From: Equus caballus
Lineage: Eukaryota > Chordata > Mammalia > Perissodactyla > Equidae
Reading direction: 5' to 3'
Length of the DNA stretch: 64,000 nucleotides
Assembly: GCF_041296265.1 (NCBI RefSeq)
Contig: NC_091693.1
Location: 21,204,001 to 21,268,000, forward strand
Below are positions 33,966 through 47,830 of this stretch, in pieces. Within the stretch, counting starts at the first letter, position 1. The number at the start of each line of letters is the position of its first letter. Both the position numbers and the translations under genes were made by a program. The notes beneath the pieces were generated by a model that was not told the origin of the DNA, ran no database searches, and was given only the letters and a program-made list of their open reading frames with translations.

Positions 33966-35929
33966 TTTCAGGGTCAATCTTAGTTCTGAGCGAAGTGGAC
34001 ATGGGATCCAGGACAGGGATGACAATTCATAAGTTCATCTTATAAAGCCCGAGACCCTCCCTCTGTGCTTCCTTGGGCCTGAATCCAGCCAGAAAGCCCA
34101 TCAGGACAGAGATGGATCTAGATCACGGAGTGCAGAGATAGATGGGTCCTGAGCAGTGATCTGGGCTCCTGCCCACTCCTTCTCTCTGGGTCCCTCTCCC
34201 GGAGTCTGGGTGTCTCTCAGTCTCTGTCTGCAGGTCTGAGTCTGGCCCTCTCAGCTTATCTCCACCTGTATCCTTCCTCTTTCTCTTAACCTCCTTTTCT
34301 CTTTGACCCTCTGTCTCTTTTTCTCCAGCACCCACAGGCCTGGAGAACGGCTCATCTCTTTCAGTCCTGGACCACCAGTGCCTGTGCCTGGTCTGTGTTC
34401 TCGACAGCAACCCACCTACCAAGTTGAGCAGGGTCCAGGGGAGCCTGACCCAGAGCCCCTCACAGCCCTCAAACCCTGGAGTGCTGGAGCTGCCTCGAGT
34501 ACACGTCGGAGATGAAGGGGAATTCACCTGCCGAGCTCAGAATCCTCTGGGCTCCCAGACTTCTTTCTGAGCCTCTCCCTGAAGAGTGAGTGTCCAGGGG
34601 CTGCAACTGGACCCCAACCGCCTGAGGCCTTTCAGCACACTGGTCCCTGAGCAAGTGGCCCCAGAGCCCTCTGTCCAAGTGCTAAAGGTCAGAGCATGGG
34701 GTGAGGTGAGGCCCTGGCACCAGTGCTCCTGCATCCATTCATGCAGAAGGGCCAGAGAACCAATGTCCAGAGTCCTACTGGGAGCAGAAGGACATGGGAT
34801 TGTGGTGGAGCAGATGGATCCATCCTCATCCCACTTTCCTGCGGGGTGATCAGGACCCATGGTAGAGGTGGTTCTGGTGGTCATTGAGGAAGCAGCTGTG
34901 AAGACTCTGCTCCTCCTCTGCCTCATCTCCCTCATGTGAGCATTGCCCCAGGGAGAAGAGGTGGCATGTGTAGGGTAGGGGACATGTAGCTGAGTCCCAG
35001 AATCAGGGTTAGAGGTGCCCAAAGGGATCAGGGGGAAGGTCAGGTAGGAAGCTAATGGGGGCGGGGTGGGGGTGAGGGATCCACAGTGGGAGCTACAGTC
35101 ACTTACCCACCAAGTAGGTGTCCAGGATGGCACGTGCCTGCTGTGCTCCCCACCTGCCCTTTCCCACCTCAGTCACCCCTCCCGACACTAAAAAGGAGGA
35201 AGGGGTGAGTCTGCTGCCCTCTGCGCCAGGATCCAACAAGACTCAAAGACCCTGGTCTCTTCTCTCAGAAAGAAGTCCCACAGGAGGAAGACAGCCAGGC
35301 CCCCAGGGAGCATGGAGGATGCAACTACCATCCCTAGTTAATCCCTCAGGTCAGTGACCTGGGTGTCTCACCAGCGAACATCCTACCACATGCCTCCATC
35401 AAGATGGCCCCAGGATTGCTCTTCTCAGCATGCCAAAGTTGAGCTGCCTTCTTTCCCCCTAAATCCACTTCTCTGCTGGGTTACCCATCACACTGATGAC
35501 GCTGCAGCCTCCATCTCTAAGGCCAGAAGTGGCATGTGGTTCTCCTCTTTTCCCTCCCTCCCTTCTCCTTAATGCAATAAATCAATAAGTCTTACCCATC
35601 CTTCCACCTAATCACAGCTCATCTTGCTGCCCGTCTCCTCCTCATCCTGACCTGGTCATTCCTGGGGCCTCATCTCTTCCGAGACTCTGAACCCACCTCA
35701 CCTCCTGCCTCCATCTCTTTCCTTACAGAAGACCTCCGGACTGTGTTTCCAGAGACCATCACTGTCCACGTCCTGCACAGTATGAACAGCTACATGTCCT
35801 CTCCATGGCCAGAGACTGAGCTGAAAACACCACAGGCTGGATTTGAAGGCCTGGTGTGGTCTGTCTCCTGCTGGACTCTCCCGCAGATTCCTCCCTCTCC
35901 CTGCATCTGACAGTGTCTCCACTCCCAGC

Positions 35930-36060
35930 TGGGCCAAGGACTCGGTGACTCTGAAACTTTGCATGTGCAGTTCCTTCCCCTGAAATGCCCTTCCCTCCCC
36001 ATTCCTGCCTCTCCAAGTCCTGCTCATCCCTCAGGCTCAGTTGTAAAAGTCCTCAGAGTG
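35930..36060 (+). mobile_element. L2 fragment
   Basis: Contains CCTGAAATGCCCTTCCCTCC and CAAGTCCTGCTCATCCCTCA, typical of an L2 3' region. It lies at the junction between the Siglec unit and the next duplicated block. Confidence 0.6.
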
Positions 36061-36234
36061 TGCGTGCGCTCGTGCGTGTGTGTGTGTACCACTGTATGGT
36101 TCTTAGCACAGTGACATTCAGTCTTTTATTCATAGACTCACTTAACAAGTATTATCACACACCTACTATGGGCCAGCATTGTCGGAGGGGTCAGGGGTGC
36201 ATCGGTGACACAACTTCAAAACTCACTGTCATCC

Positions 36235-36375
36235 AAAGGATTTGAAGAGACGCTTCTGCAAAGAAGACACATAAATGACGAAGGAGCACATGAAAAGATG
36301 GTCAATATCGTCAGTTATTAGAGAAATGTGAACCAAAACCACAATGAAATACAAATTCTTGCCCATTAGGACAGT

Positions 36376-36425
<50 letters not shown>

Positions 36426-37090
36426 TTAAAAAAACAGAAAACAAATGTTGGTGAAGATGTGGACAAACTGGAACCCTCGTGCATTTATGTGGGAATGAAA
36501 AATGGTGCAGCTTCGTGGAAAACCCTTTAGAACTGCCTCCAAAAGTGAAACATAGAATTGGCATACTTTCAAAGGAATTGAAAGTATGTACTCAATAGTC
36601 GCTTGCACACCATAGTTCATAGCAGCATTATTCCCAGTAGCAGTGGAACCAACCCTAGTGTCCACCAATTGAAGAATAGATGAACCAAATGTGGTACATA
36701 CATACACTGGAATATCATTCAGCCTTAAAAAGGTTAGAATGAAATTCTGACACACTCTACAACATGGAAAAACTTTCAAAACTATAAGGTAAATGAAAGG
36801 AGCCAGACACAAAAGAACAAATATTTTCATGATTCTGCTTCTATGAGCCGCCTACAAAGACAGATTCATAGAAACAGAAGGTAGAATGGTGGAAGCTCAG
36901 AATCAGGGGACGGGGGATGAGGACTTATGTAACTGCGCAGGGTTACTCCCCGGGATGACAAAAGTATCCAGGAAATAGACAGTTGGGATGGTTGCACCAC
37001 ACTGTGAGTGTACCTAGCATCACTGAATTGTACCCTACAAAATGTGAAAAATGTCAAGTTTTATTTTATGGATATTTTACCACAAGAAAA
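36235..37090 (+). mobile_element. L1M 3' end splitting block B
   Basis: Motifs: GAGACGCTTCTGCAAAGAAG, AATGTGAACCAAAACCACAA, then a (TA)n tract, AAATGTTGGTGAAGATGTGG, ATTCCCAGTAGCAGTGGAAC and a terminal TTATTTTATGGATATTTTAC. It was inserted into duplication copy B after that copy formed, since copies A and C lack it here. Confidence 0.8.
36378..36423. repeat. (TA)n microsatellite
   Basis: About 46 bases of pure TA repeat inside the L1M remnant. Confidence 0.95.
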
Positions 37091-38009
37091 TAAAGGAAAT
37101 GAGGAGAACTTCTGTCATCAAAATGCTGTCATTATGGAGACAGGAATTAAAAATAAATAAAAATAGAGCACGTTGGATAGCGATACATGTTTGGGGAGAA
37201 TCCCTCAGGGAAAGGAGCCTGTGGCATAGTGGGGTGGGTTTTCTGTATGGGAGAGTGTGACGTGATGGAGGTGATGTTTGAACAAAAACTCGAAAGCAGG
37301 GAGGAAGCAGGCACTGTGTTTCCCTAGGAGAAAAGTATTCCAGGAAGATGGAAAAGGGGGAGGTGTGAGGGCCACGGTCCTGAGGCAGAAGCAGGTTTGG
37401 TGTGTGGAGGAAACAAGAGGTCAATGTGTGACAGCACAGGGAGGACGGTGCAGACCCCATGGGAGACTGTCGCAGGCCAATGCATGATTCTGGAAACCCG
37501 TGAGGGGAGCAGACACATGACTAGATCCTCAGGTTTTCAGGATCCCAATGGCTGCTATGCTCAGAATTTGGAAAGAGTGGGTCCAGGGAAGCCAAAGATA
37601 GATGTGGCACGTCACTGCTGGGTACTCCAGGCAGGAGGTGATGGTGCCCTGGACCAGGGATGCCGTGTATGTAGGGAGGATGCATTTGGGAGACATTTTA
37701 AAGGACATGCCGACTGAATTTCCTACTGGATGTGGTAAACGAGGGAAAGAGAGGAGCAGAAATGGTGCCAAATCTTTCCTCTGAGTGACTAGAAGGGTGG
37801 AGTTGTGTTCCATGAAGGACGTCAGAGAGCAGGGTTTTGAAAGATGCTGATCATTCTCAGAAGCCATTTGATAGTCAGCTGCGGACGTCAGCAAGAGAGC
37901 TGACTATGAAGATCTAGAGAGGAGGTGAGGGGTCCAGACTGGAGATGTTAAAATGTATAGCCAGTGTAAGGTGATGACAAGAGATGAGGTAAAAGAAAAA
38001 AAACACAAA

Positions 38010-38720
38010 GGGGATGATAAGAGAATGGCAGTTCCTCCAAAAATTAAAAGTAGAATTATCATATGACCCAGCAATTCCACTTCTGGGTATCCATTCAAAA
38101 GAATGACAGCAGGGGCTCAGAGACACTTGCACACCTGTGCTCACAGCAACTTTGTTCACAAAAGCAAAAAGGTGGAGGGGCTGGCCCCATGGCCGAGTGG
38201 TTAAGTTCGCGCTCTCCTCTTTGGCGGCCCAGGGTTTTGCTGGTTCAGATCCTGGGCATGGACATGGAACCGATTGTCAGGCCATGCTGAGGCAGCGTCC
38301 CACGTGCCACAACCAGAAGGACCCACTAAAAAGACAAAACTATGTACTGGGAGGATTTGGGGAGAAAAAGCAGGGGAAAAAGAAGGTAGAGGCAACCGAA
38401 GCATCCACAATGGATGGAGGGATAAGCACAGTGTGGTGTGTACCTATCATAGAATATTATAAAGTCTTAAAAAGGAGAGAATTCTGACACAAGCTACCAC
38501 ATGCATGAAGGTTGAGGACATGATGGTAAGTGAATAAACCAGTCACTAAAAAGGCAAATACTATATGATCCCCTTAGTCAAATTCCTATAGACAGAAAAA
38601 TGGGAGAGTGGTTTCCAGGGACTAGGAGTTGGAGGAAATGGGAAGTTTTTGTTTAATGAGAATAGAGTTTTAAGTAGTGCAAGTTGAAAAGAGATTTCCA
38701 ATTTTTTGGCCAGATGTCAA
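38010..38720 (+). mobile_element. L1M 3' end interrupted by ERE1
   Basis: Motifs AGAATTATCATATGACCCAG, AATTCCACTTCTGGGTATCC, then after the SINE AGGCAACCGAAGCATCCACA and GTGGTTTCCAGGGACTAGGA. The L1 reading resumes directly after the SINE. Confidence 0.8.
38173..38390 (+). mobile_element. ERE1 SINE inside L1M
   Basis: GGGGCTGGCCCCATGGCCGA head, GTTAAGTTCGCG, a GGTTCAGATCC B-box position, then AGGCAGCGTCCCACGTGCCA. Flanks show an imperfect direct repeat (AAAAAGGTGGAG before, AAAAGAAGGTAGAGG after), as expected for target-site duplication. Confidence 0.9.
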
Positions 38721-38739
38721 ATCTAGAAATCTAGAAAAT

Positions 38740-39195
38740 ACCTAGTAGCTACCAGGAGCCACAGAAAACTCACCAGTGACCGCAGCTCTATAGACCAACA
38801 GGACTGAGTGGGGAGGAAGTGACACCACTGGGTGGGGCACATCTCACAGGCATGGACCAGGTGGGTCATCTGCCTTGTTTCCAGCCTCACCAACACAGAG
38901 ATGCTCACTAAGCATTTGGGGAATGAATGAATGAACTGATAATGGATGGACTGCTGCCTTCACCTCACCTAAGACCTTCTTTTAATCTGCCCCAGACCCT
39001 AAAGAATCCTACACCTGGCGGGATGCACCACTTGAATTCTAGATGAAGTTGTGACTCTCCGAGGTTCAGCAGGAGCTGACCAGCTCCCTGGTGTACACAG
39101 CAGGGCCCAAAAAAGCACATCAGATGGGAGGCCCTTAGAGACTCACTGTGTCTCACTCCTCAGATGTCCTCAGAGGTCCTGGTCCGGGCTCCAGT
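38740..39195. repeat. Upstream block shared with 48540-49215
   Basis: 38840-39195 matches 48868-49215 with about 20 differences by eye. The sequence lies upstream of the two CD33-like pseudogenes and may contain their former promoter region. No gene is visible inside. Confidence 0.8.
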
Positions 39196-39337
39196 GCTGG
39201 CGGATGCCCCAAGATGGGGGCAGGACATGCGGCATGTACGTTGTCTGCTCCTGTCTGGGAGGGTCTCAGGGTCTCTGGGCCATGGGGTGTGCAGAGAGGG
39301 GACAAGCTCTGGTCTGCAGTTCCTCTTCTGTGTATGA

Positions 39338-40644
<1,307 letters not shown>

Positions 40645-41540
40645 GTAGGAAGGAGCCCTTCCAGGGTTGTAGCGATCAGGGCCTCTTCCAGCTCAGAACA
40701 GGGCTGGGTCCCTGCCTCAGTGTGGACTCAGTGTGGTTACCAGAGGCCCCCTTGTGGGTGAACCAAGTGGTCCCTCCCATCCTCAGCCACCATGGCCTCT
40801 GTGAGCAGCTGTCCTCATTGGCCGTTCACTCCTCTCAGACTTCTCCACTCCCCTTGGCTCCACAAGGAGAACAGGACAACATTCACATGGCAGAGCCCCC
40901 CTCTCCAGACCCCTTATCACCAGTCTCTGATGGCTCCATCAGCCTCATCTTCTTATTTTCCCCTAATAGTTCATAAGTTACACATTTTTGGACAGGTGAT
41001 ATACTCACCTGGCCAAAACTTCAAAATGCACACACAGTCTGTCCTCAGATGCCCATCCCTCTCCCAGGAAGTGACCAGTGTCCATAGGATGCTCTGAACC
41101 TTGGTCTATTCATCTAAAGGATCTCAGTGGTCCTTTGACATCAGTGGTACAGATGTCGTCATTCATCTGTGACTGTGCAGGATTCCTTTGCATAGGTGGA
41201 TTCTGATTCTGTACACATCTTATGCTAATGGAAAAATCATGGCATTAAGTTATTCCACCAAGAAAATGATATGATCTATAATCCTGTGTCTCCTTTCACA
41301 CGTGTGTGTATTTATGATTGTGAGATAAATTCCTAAAAGCAAAAGAGTTTGATCATATGTTCTTTCTATATTGAGAAACATTGCCAAGTTGTTCTCCATT
41401 GAAGATGGACAAGTTTACTTTCTCAACATCGAGGGCTGAAAGTGTGTGTTTTCAGCAAACCAGCATGTGGTGAAACCTTTGGAGTTTTGCCAGTAACAGG
41501 TGAAAATCAGTATCTCCCTATACTTTTTAATTTCTATGCA
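40645..41540. other. Duplicated intron sequence, no gene
   Basis: 40740-41400 aligns with 31620-32235 in the neighbouring pseudogene, including CCCATGGCCTCTGTGAGCAG-like and CACATGGCCAAAA-like stretches. It is intron sequence inherited from the duplication. Confidence 0.6.
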
Positions 41541-42855
41541 TTATTTTGTCATTGAGGAAAAATTCACTAAAAATAAAATCAGTATTTGAGCCATTTTTGA
41601 GTGTACAAAAGGGGCTTTTAGTACATTCACAGTGTTGTCCAGCCATTATGATTGTCTAATTCTGTCCATCCAACATTTACATCACCCCAAAGAGAAACCC
41701 TGTGCCCATGAAGCAGTCCCTCTCCATACTCCCCTCCCTCAGCCCCTGCAACCACTAATCTGTTTGCTGTCTCTGTAAATGTGCCTATTCTGGACATGTC
41801 ATATAAGTGGAATCATACAAAATGTGGCCTTTGGGGTCTGGTTTCACTTCACAAAACACTTTCAATGTTTATCCATGCAGCACGTGTCAGTAATTCTCTC
41901 TTTTTTGTCTGAATAATATTCTATTGTATGGATCAACCACATTTGCTCATTCATTGGTTGGTTGATGGGCATTTGGGTTGTCTCCACATTTTGGCTCTCG
42001 TGAATAATGCTGCTGTGAACTTTGCTGAGTACAATTTCGTTTGTAGATGTGTTTTCAGTTTTCTGGGGCATACGCTTACCTAGGAGTGGAATTGCCAGGT
42101 CAAAAGGTAGAGTCTATGTTTGAGTTTTTGAGGACATGCCAGACTGTTTTGCACAGTAACAGCTCCATTTTGCATTACTAGCAGCAACATATGATGGTTC
42201 CAATTTCTTCACATCATTTCCAACATTATTTTCCTTCTTTAAGGAAAAAAGCAATTACAGCCTACTGGTGGATGTGTAGAGCTAGCTTTGGTGTTCTAGG
42301 TGTTAGGATGTAGCATACCTGGGTTCATTTCCCAGTGTGGGAACCACACCAACCATTGGTTGGTTGTCACACTGTGGCAGCTGCATGTTGCTATCATGCT
42401 GAAAGCTACGCCATTGGTATTTCAAATACCAGCAAGGTCACTCATGGTGGACAGGTTTCAGCAGAGCTGCCAGACTAAGACAGACTAGGAAGAAGGACCT
42501 GGCCACTCATGTCCAGAATAATTGGCCATGAAAACCCTATGAACAGATTGGAGCATGGTCTGTTGTAGCACCAGAAGATGAGAGGGTAGCATGAGAAGAC
42601 CAGGCAAGGTTTTGATCTGCATTTACGTAATGACTAATGATGCTGTTAATTTTTTCATGGACTTAATGGCCATTTGTACATCTTCTTTGGAGAATTTTTT
42701 TTCAAATTTTTCTCCCGTTATTTAATTGGGTTGTCTTTTTCTTGTTGATGTATAAAACTTCTTTCTATATGCCAGATACTACACCCTCTTCAGTACTATA
42801 TTTTGCAAATATTTTCTCCCACTAAATGGATTGGCCTTTAACTTTGTCAAGAGTA
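41540..42855 (-). mobile_element. L1M 3' end, antisense, with nested SINE
   Basis: Motifs: CACTAATCTGTTTGCTGTCT, AAGTGGAATCATACAAAATG, GAATAATGCTGCTGTGAACT, TAGGAGTGGAATTGCCAGGT, and after the nested element GATGCTGTTAATTTTTTCATGG and ATTGGGTTGTCTTTTTCTTG. It replaces the 3' exons of the Siglec fragment at 39525. Confidence 0.8.
42262..42605 (+). mobile_element. tRNA-headed SINE with possible RTE/BovB-like tail
   Basis: Inserted in the antisense L1, whose sequence resumes afterwards. The head has a GGTTCATTTCC B-box-like motif. The body has GGGAACCACACCAACCATTG, TGCTGAAAGCTACGCCATTG and ATTTCAAATACCAGCAAGG. The distal part has GGCCATGAAAACCCTATGAA and CAGAAGATGAGAGGGTAGC, which I associate with RTE-type LINE 3' regions in ungulates. 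It is clearly different from ERE1. The family name is not certain. Confidence 0.5.
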
Positions 42856-45800
42856 TAAAATGATGAACAAAAGTGTCCAAAATCTGTGTCATCGAGAAGC
42901 CGTCATTCTGGAGACAAGAGGGAGAGAAATCAAAAGGAATAAATAAGAACTAATATCAGAGCATGTTGGATGGTAATACGTGTTTCGAGAAAAGTCATAC
43001 AGAGAAAGGAACACGTGACATCTTGGGGACAATTGTCTACATCTCAGAGTGTGAGGAATGATGTTGAGTCAAATACTTAACATGATATGAAAGCAGGTTC
43101 TACCTTTGCCTGAGAGAAAATTATCCCAGGAAAACAGAAAAGAGAGAGGACAATGAGTGGAAGAGTCTGAGGCAGAAGCACACCTGGTGTGTTGGGGAAA
43201 CAGGAGGAAGAAGTTTGACAGCAGAGGGAGGCACAGGGAGGGGAGAGGCTGGGAGGATGGTGCAGACCACGTGCTGGTGCAGAGTGTGTGAGACCCTGCA
43301 GGAAATGCAAGAATCTGGACACCTGGGAGGATATGATTGAACTTTTATTTTCAAAGGATCCCATCACTGCTCTGTTCAGAAAAGGCCAGAGTGAGCCCAC
43401 AGCAGAAACATAGAGACTGAGAAGAGACTGCTGGATTATCCAGGCAGTAGGAGATGTTGACTTGAACCAGGGGGGTGGGGTGGAGAGTGAGGGTTTATGT
43501 TTAAATATGTTATGAAGATAGTACTAGCAGGGCTTTCTAATGTATGTGGGGAGTGAGGGAGAGAGAGGAACAAGGATGATGCCCAAATGTTTCTCCTGAA
43601 CAGCGGGACAGATGCAGTTGTGTCCCATGGAGGACGTCAGAGAGTAGGATCTGAAAGGGTGATGCTAATTCTGGGAAGCCACTTGACATCCAACTGGGGA
43701 TGTCAATGAGAGAGTTGGATATAAATGTCTGGAGATCAGGAGTGGGGTTTGGACTGAAGATGTGAGGATGTAGAGCCATGTAAGTGATGGCAACAGATGA
43801 GGCAAAAAGTGACTGACAGCACAAAGGAAAGAGAAGAGCACAAGGAAATACATTTGTCTTTGGTGATTCCCACACAGCAGTTTTAATGGACAAGTGGGAA
43901 AGGGGTGCAGACTTGGTTGGAGCAAGTTCAGGGGAGATTTGGAGGAGGGGAGATGAGAGGAGTGGTCCAGACAACCCTTGGAGGTGTTTGGCTCAAAGAG
44001 GAACAGAAGAATGGGTCTGTGAAGGAGAACTTTTCTCCGTTAATCTCTGCATTCTCCCCAGAGACCCCGTTTCTCTGATTTCCCACCTGTATTACCTTCC
44101 TGGGGCCACTGTCACAAATGACTACACAGTAGTTGTCTTAAAACAAAAGGAGTTCATTCTCTCACAGCGCTGGAGACCAGGAATCCATGGAGAGGGGCAA
44201 ATATCTTCCCTCTGCCTGTGTATGTTCTCACCTGGGACCTCTGCAACACAAGACAGATTGACAAGAGAAACGCATACAAACATATTTAATGTAAGTTTAA
44301 TGTGGCACGGAGCCTTCGTAAAGAAACAAAGACTCAAATTAGTGGTTAAAATTGAGTATTTTCCCGCTCTATTTGATGTAAAGTGGAAAATCATAGAGAG
44401 ATATGACAGGACAAAGGGTGTGAGCTCAGTGCAGTAAACTGGGGGAAACTTAGCAAGGCCTGTTCCTTCAGATTCCTCTCTGTGTCCCTTGATCTTAGGA
44501 GATAAGATGCTCCTTTCCTCCGGGTACAGGGAGGGCACCTCTCAGGGAGGGTTTATGACCCACTTCAAGAGAAGGTCAGAAAGTCCTTCCTGCACATGCT
44601 GTTCCTCAAATTCCTCCAGCTTGAAATAGTCAATATGCAAAGTTGCCACATCTTGGGGTAACGTGTCCTGAACCCCCTCATGCAAAATCAGTTACTCTTG
44701 GCAGAAACCACATTGTTGGGAGGTCACACTCCATCAGAGACCTGAAGAGAGAATGCATCTCTTACTTCTCCCAGATGATTGTGCTGCCAGGACTACTTGA
44801 CTTGTGGCCACATCACTCTGCCTCGGTGGTCACATCGCTCATCCTCCTCTGTGTGTAGAACATCACCCTCTGCTTCTGTCTCAGAAGGACACTTGAGACT
44901 AGATTTAGGGACCAACCCAGGTAATCTAGGATGATCTCCACAGGTCAGGGTCCTTGCCTTAATCACATCTGCAAAGACCCTTTTTCCTTATAAGGGAACA
45001 TTTACAGGGTCCAGGGATTAAGACCTGGGTATCTTTGGGTGGTTGCCCTTCTCATGTTACATTTTGTATCCTGAATGCCCCCATCTCACCTCCAGACCTG
45101 GCCCCTTTGAATCTTCTTTTCTCTGCCTTTCCACCTTCTGACACACTAGTGGGTCACCTCATGGGTGACATCTGTCTCGGAGAATGGGGGCCTGGTGTTC
45201 TGTAAAAGCCACTATGAAGAGACTAGGAGTTATAGACTGGGAGAATATATCTGCTAATGTATATCTGATGGATGATTTGTATCTGGAATATATAAAGGAC
45301 TCTCAAAACAAAATATAAGTGAGCAAACAAACAAATGAGCCTGGATATATATATATATATTTTAAAAACTATTCAACTACAACAAAACAAACACACCTAT
45401 ATAAGAATGGGCCAGGGGTTTGAATAGGCTATTTCTCCAAAGACGTGCAAATGCCCAATAAGCAAATGAAAACATGATCAACATTCTAACATTAGGGAAA
45501 TGCAAATTACAACCACACAGTAAGTTAGACCTTCACACCCACTAGGATGGCTATTTAAAAAATAACCAAAAAGCCAGCAAGCAAAAAAACAGGAATAACC
45601 AGAAATAACAAGAGTTGATGAGAATGTGGAGACAGTGGAACTCCTGTGTTTTGCTTTTCAGGTTGTAAAATGTGGCGTCTGCTGTGGAAAACAGAATGGT
45701 AGTTCCCCAAAGGGTTAAAAACAGAATTATCATATGATCCAGTAATTTCACTTCTGGGTGTGTGCAAAGAATTGAAAGCAGGAACTTGAATCGATGCCTG

Positions 45801-46370
45801 CACACCCGTGTTCACAGCAGCATTATTCACAATGACAAAAAGGTGGAAGCAACCCAAGTCTCTATCAATAGAGGAATAGATGGACTAAATGTGGAAAACG
45901 CATACAATGGAAAATTATTCAGCCTTAAAATGGAAGGAAATTCTGACACATACTACAGGTGGATTGAAGATGTCACACTAAGTGAAACAAGCCAGTCACA
46001 AAAGGACAAATACTGCATGATTCCACTTAAATGAAGTATCTAGAGTAGTCACATTCACAGACACAGACAAAAGAGAATGGTGGTGGCCAGGGTCTTGGGC
46101 AGAAAGAATGGAGCTATTCATGTAATGAACACAAAGTTTCAGTTTTGGAAGATGAAAAAAGTTCTAGAGTTAAATGATGGCGACAGTTGTACAACAATAT
46201 AAATCTATATAATGCCACTGACCTGAACAATTAAAAATGGGTAAAATGGTCAAGTTTTTGTTATGTATATAACACAGTGTAATAATTAAAAAAGAAGCCA
46301 AAGAATTAATCTGGCACTTCACCAAAGAAGAAAAAAACGGATGTCAAATAAGCATATGAAAACATGCTCA
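42856..46370. repeat. Segmental-duplication block, copy C
   Basis: Aligns by eye with 960-4495 along its whole length, including the internal LTR and L1M fossils. Shared landmarks include GACATCTTGGGGACAATT, GCAGACCACGTGCTGGTGCA and GAGATAAGATGCTCCTTTCC. Copy A was later hit by a long L1 at 4496; copy C instead continues into further L1M sequence. There is no gene. Confidence 0.8.
44085..45030 (-). mobile_element. MaLR LTR remnants (MLT1-like) in block C, fossil
   Basis: Partner of the fossil at 2255-3190. It starts TTCCTGGGGCCACTGTCACA and its far part ends near CAGGGTCCAGGGATTAAGAC, with unassigned sequence between. Old and broken. Confidence 0.4.
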
Positions 46371-47830
46371 ATATCACTTGTCATTAGGAAATTATAGATT
46401 AAACCCAAGGTGAGATTTATACCTATTAGGATAAGTGAAAGACTAAACAGCAAGAGAAGGAAAATAAATGTTGATAATAGAAAATGCTACAGAGGATGTG
46501 GAGTAGCCAGAACTCACACACACTTCTGGTGGGAACACCGATGGGACAGCCAATTTGGAGAACAGTTTGGCAATTTCATATAAAGTAAAACCTACAGTTT
46601 CCATAGGACACAGCAATCTGATTCCTAGGTGTTTACTCAAGAGAGATAAGAATGTATGTTCCCATAAAAAACTGCATACGAATATTTATAGCATCTTTAT
46701 TCATAGTCCCTGCAAAGGTGGAAATAACCGAAATGTTCCTCAGTTGGTAGGTGTATACACAATGGGGTATATTGAAACAGTGGAGTATCAGTCAGCAATT
46801 AAGTGCAATAATTTATTGATACATACACCCAATAATGTGAAGAACCCTCAAATGCATTATGCCAGGTGAATAAAGACAGACTTTGAAGACTATATTTTGT
46901 CTGATTCCACTTCTACATCATTCTATAAATATAAAAACAAGAGGTATGAAGAACCGATCTGCATTTGTTCATGCGTTAAGATTGGAAGGAGGATTTGACA
47001 GCATGAGGGAATGTCCATAATGGCTCTCTTCAAGATCTTGATTATGGTTGTGGTTACATATGATATATATCTGTCAAACATCAGATATTGTACATGATAA
47101 AAAGTGACTCTTACTGTATCTAAATTTAAAATAAATTGAAAAATACAAAGAGATTCCATTACGCTCCCACTAGAATCATTAAAATTTAGTAGCCTGATGA
47201 GAGCAATTGTTCACAACAGTGTGAACCTGCTAGAATTCTTGGAATTGCAATCAGGATTGGAAAGTTTAAAACAATTCTGGACAACACTTAGACAATTTCT
47301 ACTAAAGTTAAACATGTGGTTACTCCTTTATCTACCAATTCTACAATATGTGTGTACTCATGAGGATGAAAGCATGTCCATAAAAATGCTTACACCATAA
47401 TCTTTATTGCTAATAACTTTAAAATCTCAAATGTCCTTTAATAGGTGAATAAATAAAACATTACAGTACACCCACAGAACGGAGTACTACTTAGTAATCA
47501 GACGTTATGATCTACAGAAACGTGCACTTGGATCCATTTCAACAATAGTATGCTGAGTGACAGGATCTAGACACAAATGACTACATTTATAGAAATTCTC
47601 CAATACACAAAATTAATTCACCAGGATAGAGATTATATCAATGGTTACCTGGAGAGGAGGTGGGAATGATGAGCTGAAAATAGACGTGGTAAAGCCTTTT
47701 GGGGTAGTGCAGACATTCTATCTCCTGATTGTGGAGTCATAACTGGGCTGTACACGTTTGTCAAAATCCATAGACATGTTATTTTCAAGTGAGGATGTTC
47801 TATTTTACATAAATTATAAAGTTCATTAAA
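45420..47830 (+). mobile_element. Series of L1M 3' ends
   Basis: Three successive old L1 tails: 45420-46290 (shared with 3560-4435), 46370-46920 and about 47140-47830. Recurrent motifs are the AATGTGGAGACAGTGGAACT-like, ATTATTCACAATGACAAAA-like and GTTCCATAGGACACAGCAA-like stretches of the L1M 3' region. All are non-coding. Confidence 0.75.

Larger units (their letters stand above)
30319..35349 (+). pseudogene. SIGLEC7/8/9/12-type pseudogene
   Basis: Signal peptide and V-set share one exon (30319-30778), starting MLLLLLAWLWGWEGPEGQ, as in human SIGLEC7/8/9. Further exons: C2 30974-31252, 48-base linker 31483-31530 (YSPQNLVVTVFQGNST), C2 about 34329-34580 and transmembrane 34855-34935. A tail exon (35269-35349) reads KKSHRRKTARPPGSMEDA. 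Defects: stop TGA at 30724-30726 in the V-set; the binding arginine position is glycine (GGG 30715-30717); the V-set donor GT is AT (30779-30780); the second C2 frame shifts near its end; the acceptor before the membrane exon reads GCGG, not GCAG; and there is a TAA in the tail exon. No ITIM exon is seen. The V-set also carries about ten extra residues around LGQCKLTSAAG. An old CD33-related Siglec, closest to SIGLEC8, now dead. Confidence 0.85.
36070..38005. repeat. Segmental-duplication block, copy B
   Basis: 36070-36235 aligns with about 915-1080, and 37095-38005 aligns with about 1080-2000, by eye. The two halves are split by an L1M 3' end. This copy is the most diverged of the three. No gene is visible. 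Confidence 0.65.
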
